From NCBI GenBank assembly GCA_900552075.1, contig URYL01000002.1, positions 124,001 through 188,000 of the forward strand: a DNA stretch of 64,000 nt, read 5' to 3'. This document shows, one piece after another, positions 40,232-49,183 of the stretch. Source of the stretch: an uncultured Bacteroides sp. GTDB lineage: Bacteria > Bacteroidota > Bacteroidia > Bacteroidales > Bacteroidaceae. The stretch's first letter is position 1. Each line of letters begins with the position of its first letter. The position numbers and the translations under genes are program-made. The notes under the pieces are model-generated. The model had not been told where the DNA came from, ran no database searches, and saw nothing but the letters and a program-made list of their open reading frames with translations.

Positions 40232-41887
40232 ATGTTAGAAAGATTTGTTGAACAGACGCATTTTACCTCGCAGGAGGATTTTATCGCGCATTTTAAGGTA
40301 AAGGTACCTGAGAACTTTAACTTCGGCTATGATGTGGTGGATGCCTGGGCGGCAGAACGTCCTGAAAAGAACGCGTTGCTTTGGACTAATGATAAGGGCG
40401 AGCACATTCAGTTTACGTATGCGGATTTGAAGAAATATACCGATATGACGGCTTCCTACTTCCAAAGTCTGGGTATCGGGCATGGCGACAAGGTGATGCT
40501 GATTCTGAAACGTCGGTATGAGTTCTGGTTCTCCATCATTGCCTTGCACAAAATCGGGGCCATCACCATTCCGGCTACGCATTTGCTGACCAAGAAAGAC
40601 ATTGTGTATCGTTGTCAGGCAGCGGGTATCAAGGCAATTGTCGCTGCCGGTGAACCGGTCATCACGAAACATATTCTGGACGCCATGCCGGAATCGCTGA
40701 CGGTGGAACGGCTGGTGAGTGTGGGACCTGAATATCCGGAAGGTTTTGAAGACTTCCACAAAGGGATGGAAGCGGCACCTCCTTTCGTGCGTCCGGCTCA
40801 TGTGAATACCAACGACGACATTTCCCTGATGTACTTCACCTCGGGTACGACTGGTGAGCCGAAGATGGTGGCCCATGATTTCACGTATCCATTGGGACAC
40901 ATCGCTACGGGATGTTTCTGGCATAACCTCCATGAAGACAGCCTGCATTTTACCATTGCCGATACGGGATGGGGAAAGGCCGTATGGGGAAAACTTTACG
41001 GACAGATGATTGCCGGAGCCAATATCTTTGTGTATGACCATGAGAAGTTTACGCCGGCCGATATCCTGCAGAAGATTCACGACTATCACATCACTTCGCT
41101 TTGTGCGCCTCCTACCATTTACCGCTTTCTGATTCGGGAGGATTTGTCGAAGTATGATTTGTCGTCGCTGGAATATTGTACCACAGCAGGCGAAGCGTTA
41201 AACTACTCGGTGTATGAAACCTTCAAGCGTATCACGGGTATCCGTCTGATGGAGGGTTTCGGACAGACGGAAACGGCCCTGACACTGGCTACTTTCCCAT
41301 GGATGGAACCCAAACCGGGCAGTATGGGCGTACCTAATCCGCAGTATGACATTGATTTGCTGAAGCCGGACGGCCGTTCGGCGGAAGATGGAGAACAAGG
41401 GCAAATTGTGGTGCGTACCGACAAGGGCAAACCGCTGGGACTGTTCAAGGAATACTATCGTGACCCGGCCTTGACGCACGAGGCATGGCATGACGGGGTG
41501 TATTATACTGGCGATGTGGCATGGCGTGACGAGGACGGTTACTATTGGTTTGTGGGCCGTGCCGATGATGTCATCAAAAGCTCCGGCTACCGCATCGGCC
41601 CGTTCGAGGTGGAAAGTGCCCTGATGACCCATCCAGCGGTGGTGGAATGTGCCATTACGGGTGTGCCCGACGAAATTCGCGGACAGGTGGTGAAAGCTAC
41701 TATCGTATTAGCAAAGGATTACAAGCAGAAAGCCGGGCCGGAACTGGTGAAGGAATTGCAAGACCACGTGAAACGGGTGACGGCACCTTACAAGTATCCG
41801 CGTGTCATCGAATTTGTGGATGAATTACCGAAAACCATCAGTGGAAAAATCCGCCGGGTGGAAATTCGTCAGAAAGACAATACGTAA
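40232..41887 (+). CDS. AMP-forming acyl-CoA synthetase
   Basis: The 551-residue adenylate-forming enzyme activates a carboxylic acid to its acyl-CoA. The motifs are YFTSGTTGEPKM (P-loop), GFGQTETA, YTGDVAWRDEDGYYWFVGRADDVIKSSGYRIGP with the hinge Asp, and the catalytic Lys in PKTISGKIRR. It is closest in pattern to the medium-chain/acetate AcsA-like group; the substrate could be acetate, propionate or a longer acid. I chose ATG 40232; an in-frame TTG start lies at 40220. It is downstream of the XRE-cupin regulator, which may sense the substrate. A rho-independent terminator follows at 41908-41941. Confidence 0.93.
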   Translation: MLERFVEQTHFTSQEDFIAHFKVKVPENFNFGYDVVDAWAAERPEKNALLWTNDKGEHIQFTYADLKKYTDMTASYFQSLGIGHGDKVMLILKRRYEFWFSIIALHKIGAITIPATHLLTKKDIVYRCQAAGIKAIVAAGEPVITKHILDAMPESLTVERLVSVGPEYPEGFEDFHKGMEAAPPFVRPAHVNTNDDISLMYFTSGTTGEPKMVAHDFTYPLGHIATGCFWHNLHEDSLHFTIADTGWGKAVWGKLYGQMIAGANIFVYDHEKFTPADILQKIHDYHITSLCAPPTIYRFLIREDLSKYDLSSLEYCTTAGEALNYSVYETFKRITGIRLMEGFGQTETALTLATFPWMEPKPGSMGVPNPQYDIDLLKPDGRSAEDGEQGQIVVRTDKGKPLGLFKEYYRDPALTHEAWHDGVYYTGDVAWRDEDGYYWFVGRADDVIKSSGYRIGPFEVESALMTHPAVVECAITGVPDEIRGQVVKATIVLAKDYKQKAGPELVKELQDHVKRVTAPYKYPRVIEFVDELPKTISGKIRRVEIRQKDNT

Positions 41888-41907
41888 ATAGATTGATACC
41901 TAGAAAG

Positions 41908-41941
41908 CCGGGATGCCTTCAGAAAGCGTTCCGGTTTTTTA
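41908..41941 (+). terminator. Terminator of the acyl-CoA synthetase operon
   Basis: CCGGGATGC (41908-41916) pairs with GCGTTCCGG (41926-41934), followed by a T run. It lies 14 nt before the convergent nadK stop. Confidence 0.85.
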
Positions 41942-41954
41942 TTGCTGTCGGGGC

Positions 41955-42830
41955 TCAGATGCGCGAGTCGGCTCCCCACATCATTTTCTCGCGCAAGGTG
42001 TTGAAGAAAGAGTGGTGGCAGCGTTTCACGATGCGGATGAAATGTTCACCTCGACGGATGGTCAGCCGACTGCCTTCGCGGAAGGTCTCGCTACGACCGT
42101 CAATGGCAATCAGGAAATTGTGGCTGCGGCTTTCCACTTCTAAGGTGATTTCCCAGTCGTCCCGAATCACGATGGGACGTACGTTGAGGCTGTGCGGGGC
42201 TACGGCCGTCAGGCTGATGGTACCGCTTTGGGGAACTAAAATCGGGCCACCTACGCTGAGGGAATAACCTGTGGAGCCGGTAGGAGTGGCCACAATCAGT
42301 CCGTCGGCTTGGTACACATTCAATAATTCCCCGTTGACGTATGCCCGGATGGAAATCATGGACGAACTGTCGCGTTTCAGAATGGCGATTTCATTCAGTC
42401 CGTAGGGATATCCTTTCAGCACCTGTCCTTGGCTGGTCAGTTTTAAAACCCTTCGTGGCTCGGCCAGGTACATTCCCTGATGAATCTCTTCGAAGGTCTC
42501 CTCCATCTGGTCTGGCGTAATGTCGGCTAGAAACCCTAGGCGCCCGGTGTTGATGCCCAGTATGGGAATCTCCTTGTTGCCTACCAGACTGGCGGTTTTC
42601 AGGAAGGTGCCGTCGCCTCCGATGCTGAGTGCCATATCCGCCGTAAAGTCGTCGTGACCGTTGAAAATCTCCAGTCCTGTCAGGTCTGCACTCGTGTGCA
42701 GGCGCAGAAACTCGTAAAATTCCCGGTGAATACAGATATGGTCTTCCTTGTGCCGGAGAATTTCCAGCAGGTGGGTTACATGGGCTGATTTATGTTCCTG
42801 ATACGTATTTCCAAAGAGGACGAATTTCAT
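41955..42830 (-). CDS. nadK: NAD kinase
   Basis: NAD kinase phosphorylates NAD to NADP in the cytoplasm. The 291-residue protein has SIGGDGTFLKTA with the GGDG motif, NTGRLGFLAD, ATPTGSTGYSLSVGGPIL and the IDGR loop. The start was set at ATG 42828-42830 (MKFVLFGNTYQ), the usual start of the Bacteroides protein. An upstream ORF start at 42956 would place its coding sequence across the promoter and is not credible. It is divergent from pdxJ through overlapping face-to-face promoters. Confidence 0.96.
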   Translation of the reverse strand: MKFVLFGNTYQEHKSAHVTHLLEILRHKEDHICIHREFYEFLRLHTSADLTGLEIFNGHDDFTADMALSIGGDGTFLKTASLVGNKEIPILGINTGRLGFLADITPDQMEETFEEIHQGMYLAEPRRVLKLTSQGQVLKGYPYGLNEIAILKRDSSSMISIRAYVNGELLNVYQADGLIVATPTGSTGYSLSVGGPILVPQSGTISLTAVAPHSLNVRPIVIRDDWEITLEVESRSHNFLIAIDGRSETFREGSRLTIRRGEHFIRIVKRCHHSFFNTLREKMMWGADSRI

Positions 42831-42904
42831 CTTCCGCTGCATATAGGGTGTTTTTTTATCAATCTTTTTAAGAATAAACATGTCAAGTTTCTCGTAAAAC
42901 CTAC

Positions 42905-42912
42905 TAACTTTG
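42905..42912 (+). promoter_or_regulatory. -7 box of pdxJ and the downstream genes
   Basis: TAACTTTG on the plus strand. The predicted start near 42919 coincides with that of nadK on the other strand, so each polymerase runs through the other promoter. No good -33 TTTG is seen. Confidence 0.5.
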
Positions 42913-42925
42913 CACGTTGTTGATG

Positions 42926-42957
42926 CAAAGATAGTGAAAGGCGAGCGCAGAGACAAA
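42926..42957 (-). promoter_or_regulatory. Promoter of nadK
   Basis: Minus strand: -33 TTTG at 42954-42957, a 20-bp spacer, and -7 TATCTTTG at 42926-42933. It is the best-matched promoter in the window. The predicted start is near 42919. Confidence 0.75.
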
Positions 42958-43033
42958 CGGAAAACAAAGTTTTTCGATTGGGCTATGCCGAGCCGCCTCC
43001 TGTCTTCTTAAAAGGTAATGAAATTCAGGAAAT

Positions 43034-43747
43034 ATGACTAAATTAAGTGTGAATATAAATAAGGTGGCTACGCTTCGTAATGCACGTGGCGGTAACAACC
43101 CGGATGTAGAGAAGGTGGCATTGGATTGCGAGTCGTTTGGGGCGGAGGGTATAACGGTTCATCCGCGTCCGGATGAACGTCATATCCGCTACTCGGATGT
43201 ATATGCCTTGCGCCCGGTATTGAAAACGGAATTCAATATTGAAGGTTATCCGTCCAAAGAGTTTGTCGATTTGGTATTGAGGGTAAAACCTACTCAGGTG
43301 ACGTTGGTTCCGGATGCGCCCGATCAGATTACCTCCAACTGTGGTTGGGATACCAAAACACATCAGGTATTCCTGACGGAACTGATGGACACTTTCGGAG
43401 AAGCTGGCATCCGTACGTCTATTTTTGTGGGGACAGATCTGGAATTGATTGAATATGCCGCCAAGACAGGGACCGACCGGGTGGAACTGTACACCGAACC
43501 TTATGCTTCCCTTTATCCCAAAAATCCGGAAGCCGCTGTGGCTCCGTTTATGGAGGCCGCCGATCGGGTACATAAACTGGGAATGGGACTAAACGCCGGA
43601 CATGATTTGAGCCTGGTGAACCTGAAGTATTTCCATGAGCATATTCCTTGGCTGGATGAGGTATCCATTGGCCATGCCTTGATATGCGACGCATTGTATT
43701 TTGGATTGAAGAAAACTATTGAAGAATATAAAAATTGCCTTCGTTAA
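43034..43747 (+). CDS. pdxJ: Pyridoxine 5'-phosphate synthase
   Basis: PdxJ condenses 1-deoxyxylulose 5-phosphate with aminoacetone phosphate to make pyridoxine phosphate, the last step of the DXP-dependent B6 pathway. The 237-residue TIM-barrel protein has KLSVNINKVATLRNARGG, ITVHPRPDERHI, ELYTEPYA and GLNAGHDLSLVNL, the usual substrate-binding segments. It is the first gene before exbB, with a 3-nt gap. pdxJ followed by exbB, exbD and tonB genes is a known order in Bacteroidetes. Its promoter is shared face-to-face with nadK. Confidence 0.97.
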   Translation: MTKLSVNINKVATLRNARGGNNPDVEKVALDCESFGAEGITVHPRPDERHIRYSDVYALRPVLKTEFNIEGYPSKEFVDLVLRVKPTQVTLVPDAPDQITSNCGWDTKTHQVFLTELMDTFGEAGIRTSIFVGTDLELIEYAAKTGTDRVELYTEPYASLYPKNPEAAVAPFMEAADRVHKLGMGLNAGHDLSLVNLKYFHEHIPWLDEVSIGHALICDALYFGLKKTIEEYKNCLR

Positions 43748-43750
43748 ATT

Positions 43751-44470
43751 ATGATGACTTTAACTTTACTGGCTGCCGCTCAGGCTGTAGCCGACACAAT
43801 GGCCGGAGCAAATCCGGTGTTGACTCCGGTTTCTTCCGGTGAGCCACAGATGAATCTTTGGGACATGGCCTGCAAGGGAGGCTGGATTATGATTGTACTG
43901 GCTGTGATGTCGGTAATTGCTTTCTATATTTTCTTTGAACGGGCAGTAGCCATCCGTAAGGCGGGAAAAGATGACCCTTTGTTTATGGACCGTATCCGCG
44001 ACTACATCAAGTCGGGTGAAATCAAGTCGGCCATCAACTATTGCCGTATTACGAACACTCCTTCGGCCCGCATGATTGAGAAAGGAATCACCCGTATGGG
44101 CCGTCCGGTAGCCGACGTGCAGGCAGCCATCGAGAATACCGGAAACATTGAAGTGGCCAAGCTGGAAAACGGCTTGTCTATCATGGCCACCATTTCGAGT
44201 GGGGCCCCGATGCTGGGATTCCTTGGTACGGTGACCGGTATGGTGCGTGCCTTCTGGAACATGGCCAACGCGGGCAATAACATCGACATCACTTTGCTGT
44301 CGAGCGGAATTTACGAAGCCATGATTACTACGGTAGGTGGATTGGTGGTCGGTATTGCCACGATGTTTGCCTACAATCATCTGGTGTACCGTGTGGATAA
44401 GGTGGTCAGTCAGATGGAAGCACGTACACTGGCTTTCATGGATTTGTTGAATGAACCGACTGAAAAATAA
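43751..44470 (+). CDS. exbB: ExbB/TolQ-type proton channel subunit
   Basis: ExbB-like proteins form, with ExbD, the inner-membrane proton channel that energises TonB for outer-membrane import. The 239-residue protein has three membrane helices: one near the N-terminus (GGWIMIVLAVMSVIAFYIFF) and two near the C-terminus around GAPMLGFLGTVTGMVRAFW and ITTVGGLVVGIATMFAYNHL. These are typical of the MotA/TolQ/ExbB family. The periplasmic start is short. It lies 3 nt after pdxJ and 6 nt before exbD. A role in powering SusC and XusA in this same genome is likely. Confidence 0.94.
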   Translation: MMTLTLLAAAQAVADTMAGANPVLTPVSSGEPQMNLWDMACKGGWIMIVLAVMSVIAFYIFFERAVAIRKAGKDDPLFMDRIRDYIKSGEIKSAINYCRITNTPSARMIEKGITRMGRPVADVQAAIENTGNIEVAKLENGLSIMATISSGAPMLGFLGTVTGMVRAFWNMANAGNNIDITLLSSGIYEAMITTVGGLVVGIATMFAYNHLVYRVDKVVSQMEARTLAFMDLLNEPTEK

Positions 44471-44476
44471 ACGCGT

Positions 44477-44893
44477 ATGGCATTAAAGAGAAGACAGAAA
44501 ATATCACCCAGCTTCAGCATGTCGTCCATGACCGACTTGATTTTTCTGCTGCTGATATTTTTTATGATTACTTCTACCATGGTATCGCCGAATGCCATCA
44601 AGGTGCTTCTGCCGCAAGGGTCGGAGCAGACTTCGGCCAAGCCTATGGCACGGGTGATTATTGACAAAGACTTGAATTATTACGGTGCCTTCGGCAACGA
44701 GGATGAAATGCCACTGGCCATTGACGAGGTGCCCGCATTTCTTCAGGAATGTGCTCGGAAAGAACCGGAGATGTATGTGGCCTTGTACGCCGATGAGTCC
44801 ATTCCGTATCGTGAAATCGTCCGGATATTGAACATTGCAAACGAGAACCATTTCAAAATGGTCTTGGCAACTCGCCGTCCGGATAAAAACTAA
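44477..44893 (+). CDS. exbD: ExbD/TolR-type biopolymer transport protein
   Basis: ExbD has one N-terminal membrane helix and a periplasmic domain, and works in the ExbB-ExbD proton channel. The 138-residue protein has SMSSMTDLIFLLLIFFMITSTMV, including the conserved channel Asp in MTDLIF, and a periplasmic domain (IDKDLNYYGAFGNEDEM to ANENHFKMVLATR). Many Bacteroidetes clusters have two exbD genes; here only one is present. It is between exbB and the TonB-like gene, 8 nt before the latter. Confidence 0.94.
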   Translation: MALKRRQKISPSFSMSSMTDLIFLLLIFFMITSTMVSPNAIKVLLPQGSEQTSAKPMARVIIDKDLNYYGAFGNEDEMPLAIDEVPAFLQECARKEPEMYVALYADESIPYREIVRILNIANENHFKMVLATRRPDKN

Positions 44894-44901
44894 AAAGCAG
44901 A

Positions 44902-45744
44902 GTGACGTTGAAAAAAAATAAGGTAATCGGAATTGTATGTACGGTGGTTTTGCACCTGCTGGTGTTGCTGCTGCTGTTTCTTCTGAAGCTGACCGTACCG
45001 GCAGAACAGGAGGAAGGCGGTGTGCCCGTGATGCTGGGCAACACGGAACTGGCGGGAGGGGAAGCCGACCCTTATACCTTGACCGAGGTGGATATGATGC
45101 CTTCGGAAGCTCCTGCTGCGCAGGAAGCGGCGGAGACACCTGCCGTGGACCAGCCGATGATTACGCAGCAGGATGAACCTTCCTTGCAGGTGAAGAAAGA
45201 GACTCCGAAAAAAGAAACTCCCAAGAAGGAACAGCCGAAGAAAACGCCGGTGAAGACCGAAACGCAGACCGTGAACAAGCCGAAGGAGAAGACTGAGGCG
45301 GAGAAACGGGCTGAAGCAGAAAAGGCTGCGGCACAGGCAGCTGCCAACAAGATAGCCGGTGCCTTCGGAAAAGGCTCTCAGATGGGTAGCAAGGGAAATG
45401 CTTCCGGTGCCGGTTTGCAGGGAAGTCCTACCGGGAATTCCTCCACTGGAAAGACGAGTGGCGTAGGCGGTTATGGTACATTCGACCTGAATGGCCGTTC
45501 ACTGGGCAGCGGAAAACTTCCGGTACCGGTGTACAACGTGCAGGATGAGGGCCGTGTGGTAGTAACCATCGTGGTGAACCCTGCAGGGCAGGTCATCAGC
45601 ACCAGTATCAACAAGCGGACAAACACGGTGAACCCGGCGTTGCGGAGAGCGGCGGAGGAGGCGGCCCGGAAAGCCCGCTTCAATGCGGTGGATGGGGTGA
45701 ACAACCAGAGTGGTACCATCACCTATTATTTTAAATTGAGATAA
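44902..45744 (+). CDS. TonB/TolA-family energy transducer
   Basis: The 280-residue protein has one N-terminal membrane helix (VIGIVCTVVLHLLVLLLLFLL), a long low-complexity Pro-Lys-Glu-Ala linker (KKETPKKETPKKEQPKK, EKTEAEKRAEAEKAAAQAAAN), a Gly-rich stretch and a C-terminal TonB-type domain (GRVVVTIVVNPAGQVISTSINKR, ARFNAVDG). It spans the periplasm and links ExbBD to outer-membrane receptors, or it has a TolA-like role in envelope integrity. The start is GTG 44902 or TTG 44908; no ATG fits. It closes the pdxJ-exbB-exbD group. Confidence 0.88.
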   Translation: MTLKKNKVIGIVCTVVLHLLVLLLLFLLKLTVPAEQEEGGVPVMLGNTELAGGEADPYTLTEVDMMPSEAPAAQEAAETPAVDQPMITQQDEPSLQVKKETPKKETPKKEQPKKTPVKTETQTVNKPKEKTEAEKRAEAEKAAAQAAANKIAGAFGKGSQMGSKGNASGAGLQGSPTGNSSTGKTSGVGGYGTFDLNGRSLGSGKLPVPVYNVQDEGRVVVTIVVNPAGQVISTSINKRTNTVNPALRRAAEEAARKARFNAVDGVNNQSGTITYYFKLR

Positions 45745-45769
45745 TTTTTAATTCTAAACAGATAGATTT

Positions 45770-46318
45770 ATGAAAGCAGTTTGTATCTTTTTGGCTGAAG
45801 GTTTCGAGGAAATGGAAGCCATGTTCCCGTTGGATATCATGCGTAGAGGCGGATTGAATGTGAAAACCGTGTCTGTAACCGGCAATAAGACCGTAACCAG
45901 CTCTCATCAGGTACCTATCGTAGCCGATATGTTGTTTGAAGACCTGAAAGAGGACGAAGTGGAAATGATTGTACTTCCCGGAGGACTTCCAGGTGCCACC
46001 AACTTGGATGCACATGCCGGACTGGACAAGCTGATCATGAGTTTTGCTGCTGCCGGAAAACCGCTGGCTGCCATTTGTGCCGCTCCGCTGGTATATGGCA
46101 AACGCGGTTTGCTGAAAGGCAAGAAAGCAACCTGCTATCCGGGCTTTGACAAGTTCCTGGAAGGAGCAGAATATACAGGCAACATGGTAGAAATCGTCGA
46201 CAACTTCATCTTGGGTAAAGGTCCGGGTGCTGCGCCTGCCTTTGGCTTTGCCATTTTGGAAAAATATGCCGGTGCAGAAAAGACCCTTGAAGTGAAAAAA
46301 GGAATGTTGCTGGCATAA
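45770..46318 (+). CDS. DJ-1/PfpI-family protein
   Basis: The 182-residue cytoplasmic protein has the DJ-1 fold: FLAEGFEEMEAMFPLDIMRRGG with the conserved Glu, VLPGGLPGATNL, and the reactive Cys in the nucleophile elbow AAICAAPLV. Members act as glyoxalase, deglycase or redox chaperones; YajL/ThiJ types are the closest. Which activity applies is unknown. The ATG follows a 25-nt gap after tonB, and its stop overlaps the ispD start by one base, so it is part of a coupled run to ispD and recG. Confidence 0.92.
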   Translation: MKAVCIFLAEGFEEMEAMFPLDIMRRGGLNVKTVSVTGNKTVTSSHQVPIVADMLFEDLKEDEVEMIVLPGGLPGATNLDAHAGLDKLIMSFAAAGKPLAAICAAPLVYGKRGLLKGKKATCYPGFDKFLEGAEYTGNMVEIVDNFILGKGPGAAPAFGFAILEKYAGAEKTLEVKKGMLLA

Positions 46319-46986
46319 TGAAGAAATATGTCATTGTGGTAGCGGGAGGAAAAGGCCTGCGTATGGGGGGAGAGATTCCCAAACAGTTCATACCGGTAAA
46401 AGGAAAGCCGGTGTTGATGCGTACGCTGGAGGCTTTTCATGCCTGTGACCCGCAGATTGAACTGATTGTGGTGCTTCCGGTGGAACAGCGTTCCTACTGG
46501 GAGCACCTTTGTGCTGAATACGGATTTACCTTGCCTCACCGGATTGCGGCGGGTGGAGAGACCCGTTTTCATTCCGTGAAGAACGGACTGGCTCTGGTAG
46601 AGGAAGACGGATTTGTCGGAGTGCACGACGGAGTTCGTCCTTTTGTCTCTTCCCAAGTGATTGCGGACTGTTATGCGAAGGCCGCCACCCTGCAGGCCGT
46701 GGTGCCTGTGACGGATGTGGTGGAAACCGTACGTCATCTGTTGCCCGAAGGAGGCAGTGAGACCGTATCGCGCAATGAATACAAGCTGGTGCAGACACCA
46801 CAGGTCTTTACGGTGGAACTGCTGAAACGGGCTTATGCCCAGGAATACAAGCCCTTCTTTACCGACGATGCTTCGGTGGTGGAAGCATTGGGTCAGCCGG
46901 TACACTTAGTGCCTGGCAATCGGGAAAATATCAAACTCACCACTCCTTTTGACTTGAAAGTAGCAGAATCTCTTATCGGCGACTGA
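46318..46986 (+). CDS. ispD: 2-C-methyl-D-erythritol 4-phosphate cytidylyltransferase
   Basis: IspD joins MEP and CTP in the DXP/MEP pathway to isoprenoids. The 222-residue protein has the CTP-binding loop VAGGKGLRMGGEIPKQF, VHDGVRPFV, and TPQVFTVELLKRA, all family motifs. Its start overlaps the DJ-1 stop (TAATG) and its stop overlaps the recG start (TGATG), so translation is coupled. The order with recG is common in Bacteroidetes. Confidence 0.97.
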   Translation: MKKYVIVVAGGKGLRMGGEIPKQFIPVKGKPVLMRTLEAFHACDPQIELIVVLPVEQRSYWEHLCAEYGFTLPHRIAAGGETRFHSVKNGLALVEEDGFVGVHDGVRPFVSSQVIADCYAKAATLQAVVPVTDVVETVRHLLPEGGSETVSRNEYKLVQTPQVFTVELLKRAYAQEYKPFFTDDASVVEALGQPVHLVPGNRENIKLTTPFDLKVAESLIGD

Positions 46987-49085
46987 TGTTTGACTTATCC
47001 ACACGCGACGTGAAATATTTACCGGGGGTAGGACCGCAGCGGGCGGCTCTACTGAATAAGGAATTGAACATCTATTCCTTACGCGACCTGTTGTATTATT
47101 TCCCTTACAAGTATGTGGATCGAAGTCGTCTGTATTACATCCACGAGATTGATGGCAACATGCCTTATATTCAGTTGCGCGGACGGATTTTGAGTTTTGA
47201 AACGTTCGGTGAAGGCCGTCAGCGTCGGCTGGTGGGACATTTTACTGATGGTACGGGTGTGGTGGACCTGGTGTGGTTTCAGGGGTTGAAATACATCACC
47301 GGAAAGTACAAAGCTAATGAGGAATACATCATATTCGGTAAGCCGACAGTGTTCAACGGGCGCATCAACGTGGCGCATCCTGACATCGACCCGGCGCAGG
47401 AACTCACTCTTTCCACCATGGGCCTTCAGCCCTACTACAATACCACGGAAAAGATGAAGCGTACCAGTCTGAACTCACATGCACTGGAAAAGCTGATGAA
47501 GAATCTTTTTCAGGTCTTGCAGAAGGAAACCTTTGAAGAGACCCTGAGTCCTTACTTGATTGCGGCCCATCAGCTGATGCCCCTGACGGATGCATTATAT
47601 AACATTCATTTTCCGCAGAATCCAGAACTTCTCCGCAAGGCACAGTATCGTCTGAAATTCGAAGAACTATTTTATGTGCAGCTCAACATTCTCCGTTACA
47701 CGAAGGAGCGTCGCAACAAGTTCCGCGGGTTGGTGTTCGAGCATGTGGGTGAGATTTTCAATACCTTTTATGCGCATCATCTGCCTTTCCAACTGACGGG
47801 GGCACAGAAGCGTGTCATCAAGGAAATGCGTCGTGACATGGGGAGCGGTCGGCAGATGAACCGACTGTTGCAAGGTGACGTGGGCAGTGGAAAGACCCTG
47901 GTGGCCCTGATGACCATGCTGATAGCCTTGGACAACGGTTTTCAGGCCTGCATGATGGCTCCTACTGAGATTTTGGCTACCCAGCATTATGAAACCATCC
48001 GCCACTTTTTGGAAGGGATGCCGGTGCGGGTAGAACTGCTGACCGGCAACGTGAAAGGCAAGCGCCGTGAAACGATTCTCCGCGACTTATTAACAGGGGA
48101 TGTGCATATCTTGATTGGCACGCATGCCGTGATTGAAGATACCGTCAACTTCTCTTCGTTGGGACTGGTGGTCATTGACGAGCAGCATCGCTTTGGTGTC
48201 GCTCAGCGGGCCAAGCTGTGGGGCAAGAATACCTGTCCTCCCCATGTGCTGGTCATGACGGCCACTCCGATTCCTCGTACACTGGCCATGACCTTGTATG
48301 GCGACCTCGACGTGTCGGTCATTGACGAACTGCCTCCTGGCAGAAAACCTATCCAGACCATCCATCAGTTTGATAACCGTCGGAAAAGCATGTACGAGTT
48401 TATTCGGAAACAGATTCAGGAAGGGCGTCAGGTGTACATCGTGTATCCGCTGATTCAGGAAAGCGAGAAGATGGATATCAAGAACTTGGAAGAAGGTTAT
48501 ATGCACATCTGCGAGGAGTTCCCTGAATATAAGGTCAGCAAGGTACATGGCAAAATGAAACCGGCAGAGAAAGAAGAAGAGATGCAACGCTTCCTGGCCA
48601 ATGAAACCCAGATAATGGTAGCTACTACCGTGATTGAGGTCGGGGTGAATGTGCCTAATGCCTCGGTGATGGTCATTGAAAATGCCGAACGCTTCGGGCT
48701 TTCCCAGCTGCACCAGCTACGCGGACGGGTAGGCCGGGGGGCTGACCAGTCGTATTGCATTCTGGTGACCGGATATAAGTTGTCGGAAGAAACCCGCAAG
48801 CGCATCGAAATCATGGTGCAGACCAATGACGGCTTTGAGATTGCCGAAGCCGATTTGAAACTGCGCGGTCCCGGTGATTTGGAAGGTACCCAGCAAAGTG
48901 GGGTCGCCTTCGACTTGAAGATTGCCGACATTGCCAAAGACGGTCAGTTGCTGCAATATGTCCGTGGTATCGCCGAACGTCTGTTAGAGGATGATCCCGA
49001 AGGGGTGAAACCGGAGAACCGAATTGTCTGGCAGCAGCTGAAAGAACTCCGGAAGAAGAATGTGAACTGGTCGGTAATATCTTGA
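46986..49085 (+). CDS. recG: ATP-dependent DNA helicase RecG
   Basis: RecG remodels stalled forks and Holliday junctions. The 699-residue protein has an N-terminal wedge/OB domain, Walker A in LLQGDVGSGKTLVAL, motif II VIDEQHRFGV, MTATPIPRTLAMT, and motif VI in QLRGRVGRGADQSYC, followed by the RecG C-terminal region. The length is normal. It is the last gene of the coupled ispD-recG run. No clear terminator is seen before the convergent HTCS gene. Confidence 0.97.
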   Translation: MFDLSTRDVKYLPGVGPQRAALLNKELNIYSLRDLLYYFPYKYVDRSRLYYIHEIDGNMPYIQLRGRILSFETFGEGRQRRLVGHFTDGTGVVDLVWFQGLKYITGKYKANEEYIIFGKPTVFNGRINVAHPDIDPAQELTLSTMGLQPYYNTTEKMKRTSLNSHALEKLMKNLFQVLQKETFEETLSPYLIAAHQLMPLTDALYNIHFPQNPELLRKAQYRLKFEELFYVQLNILRYTKERRNKFRGLVFEHVGEIFNTFYAHHLPFQLTGAQKRVIKEMRRDMGSGRQMNRLLQGDVGSGKTLVALMTMLIALDNGFQACMMAPTEILATQHYETIRHFLEGMPVRVELLTGNVKGKRRETILRDLLTGDVHILIGTHAVIEDTVNFSSLGLVVIDEQHRFGVAQRAKLWGKNTCPPHVLVMTATPIPRTLAMTLYGDLDVSVIDELPPGRKPIQTIHQFDNRRKSMYEFIRKQIQEGRQVYIVYPLIQESEKMDIKNLEEGYMHICEEFPEYKVSKVHGKMKPAEKEEEMQRFLANETQIMVATTVIEVGVNVPNASVMVIENAERFGLSQLHQLRGRVGRGADQSYCILVTGYKLSEETRKRIEIMVQTNDGFEIAEADLKLRGPGDLEGTQQSGVAFDLKIADIAKDGQLLQYVRGIAERLLEDDPEGVKPENRIVWQQLKELRKKNVNWSVIS

Positions 49086-49183
49086 TTGTGATTGTTTGGG
49101 GCTATTCGGTTAAATACAAATCCTTTAGAAAAAAATGTGATAAGCTTTCATGAGGATATCTTTGGTACAGAAACGGAATAGTC

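Noticed and set aside
46135..46905. 256-codon minus-strand frame over the DJ-1 and ispD genes
   Set aside because: Antisense to two coupled genes with clear motifs; no independent support.
49086..49183. Terminator between recG and the PUL2 HTCS gene
   Set aside because: No stem with a following T run could be found in this short gap.
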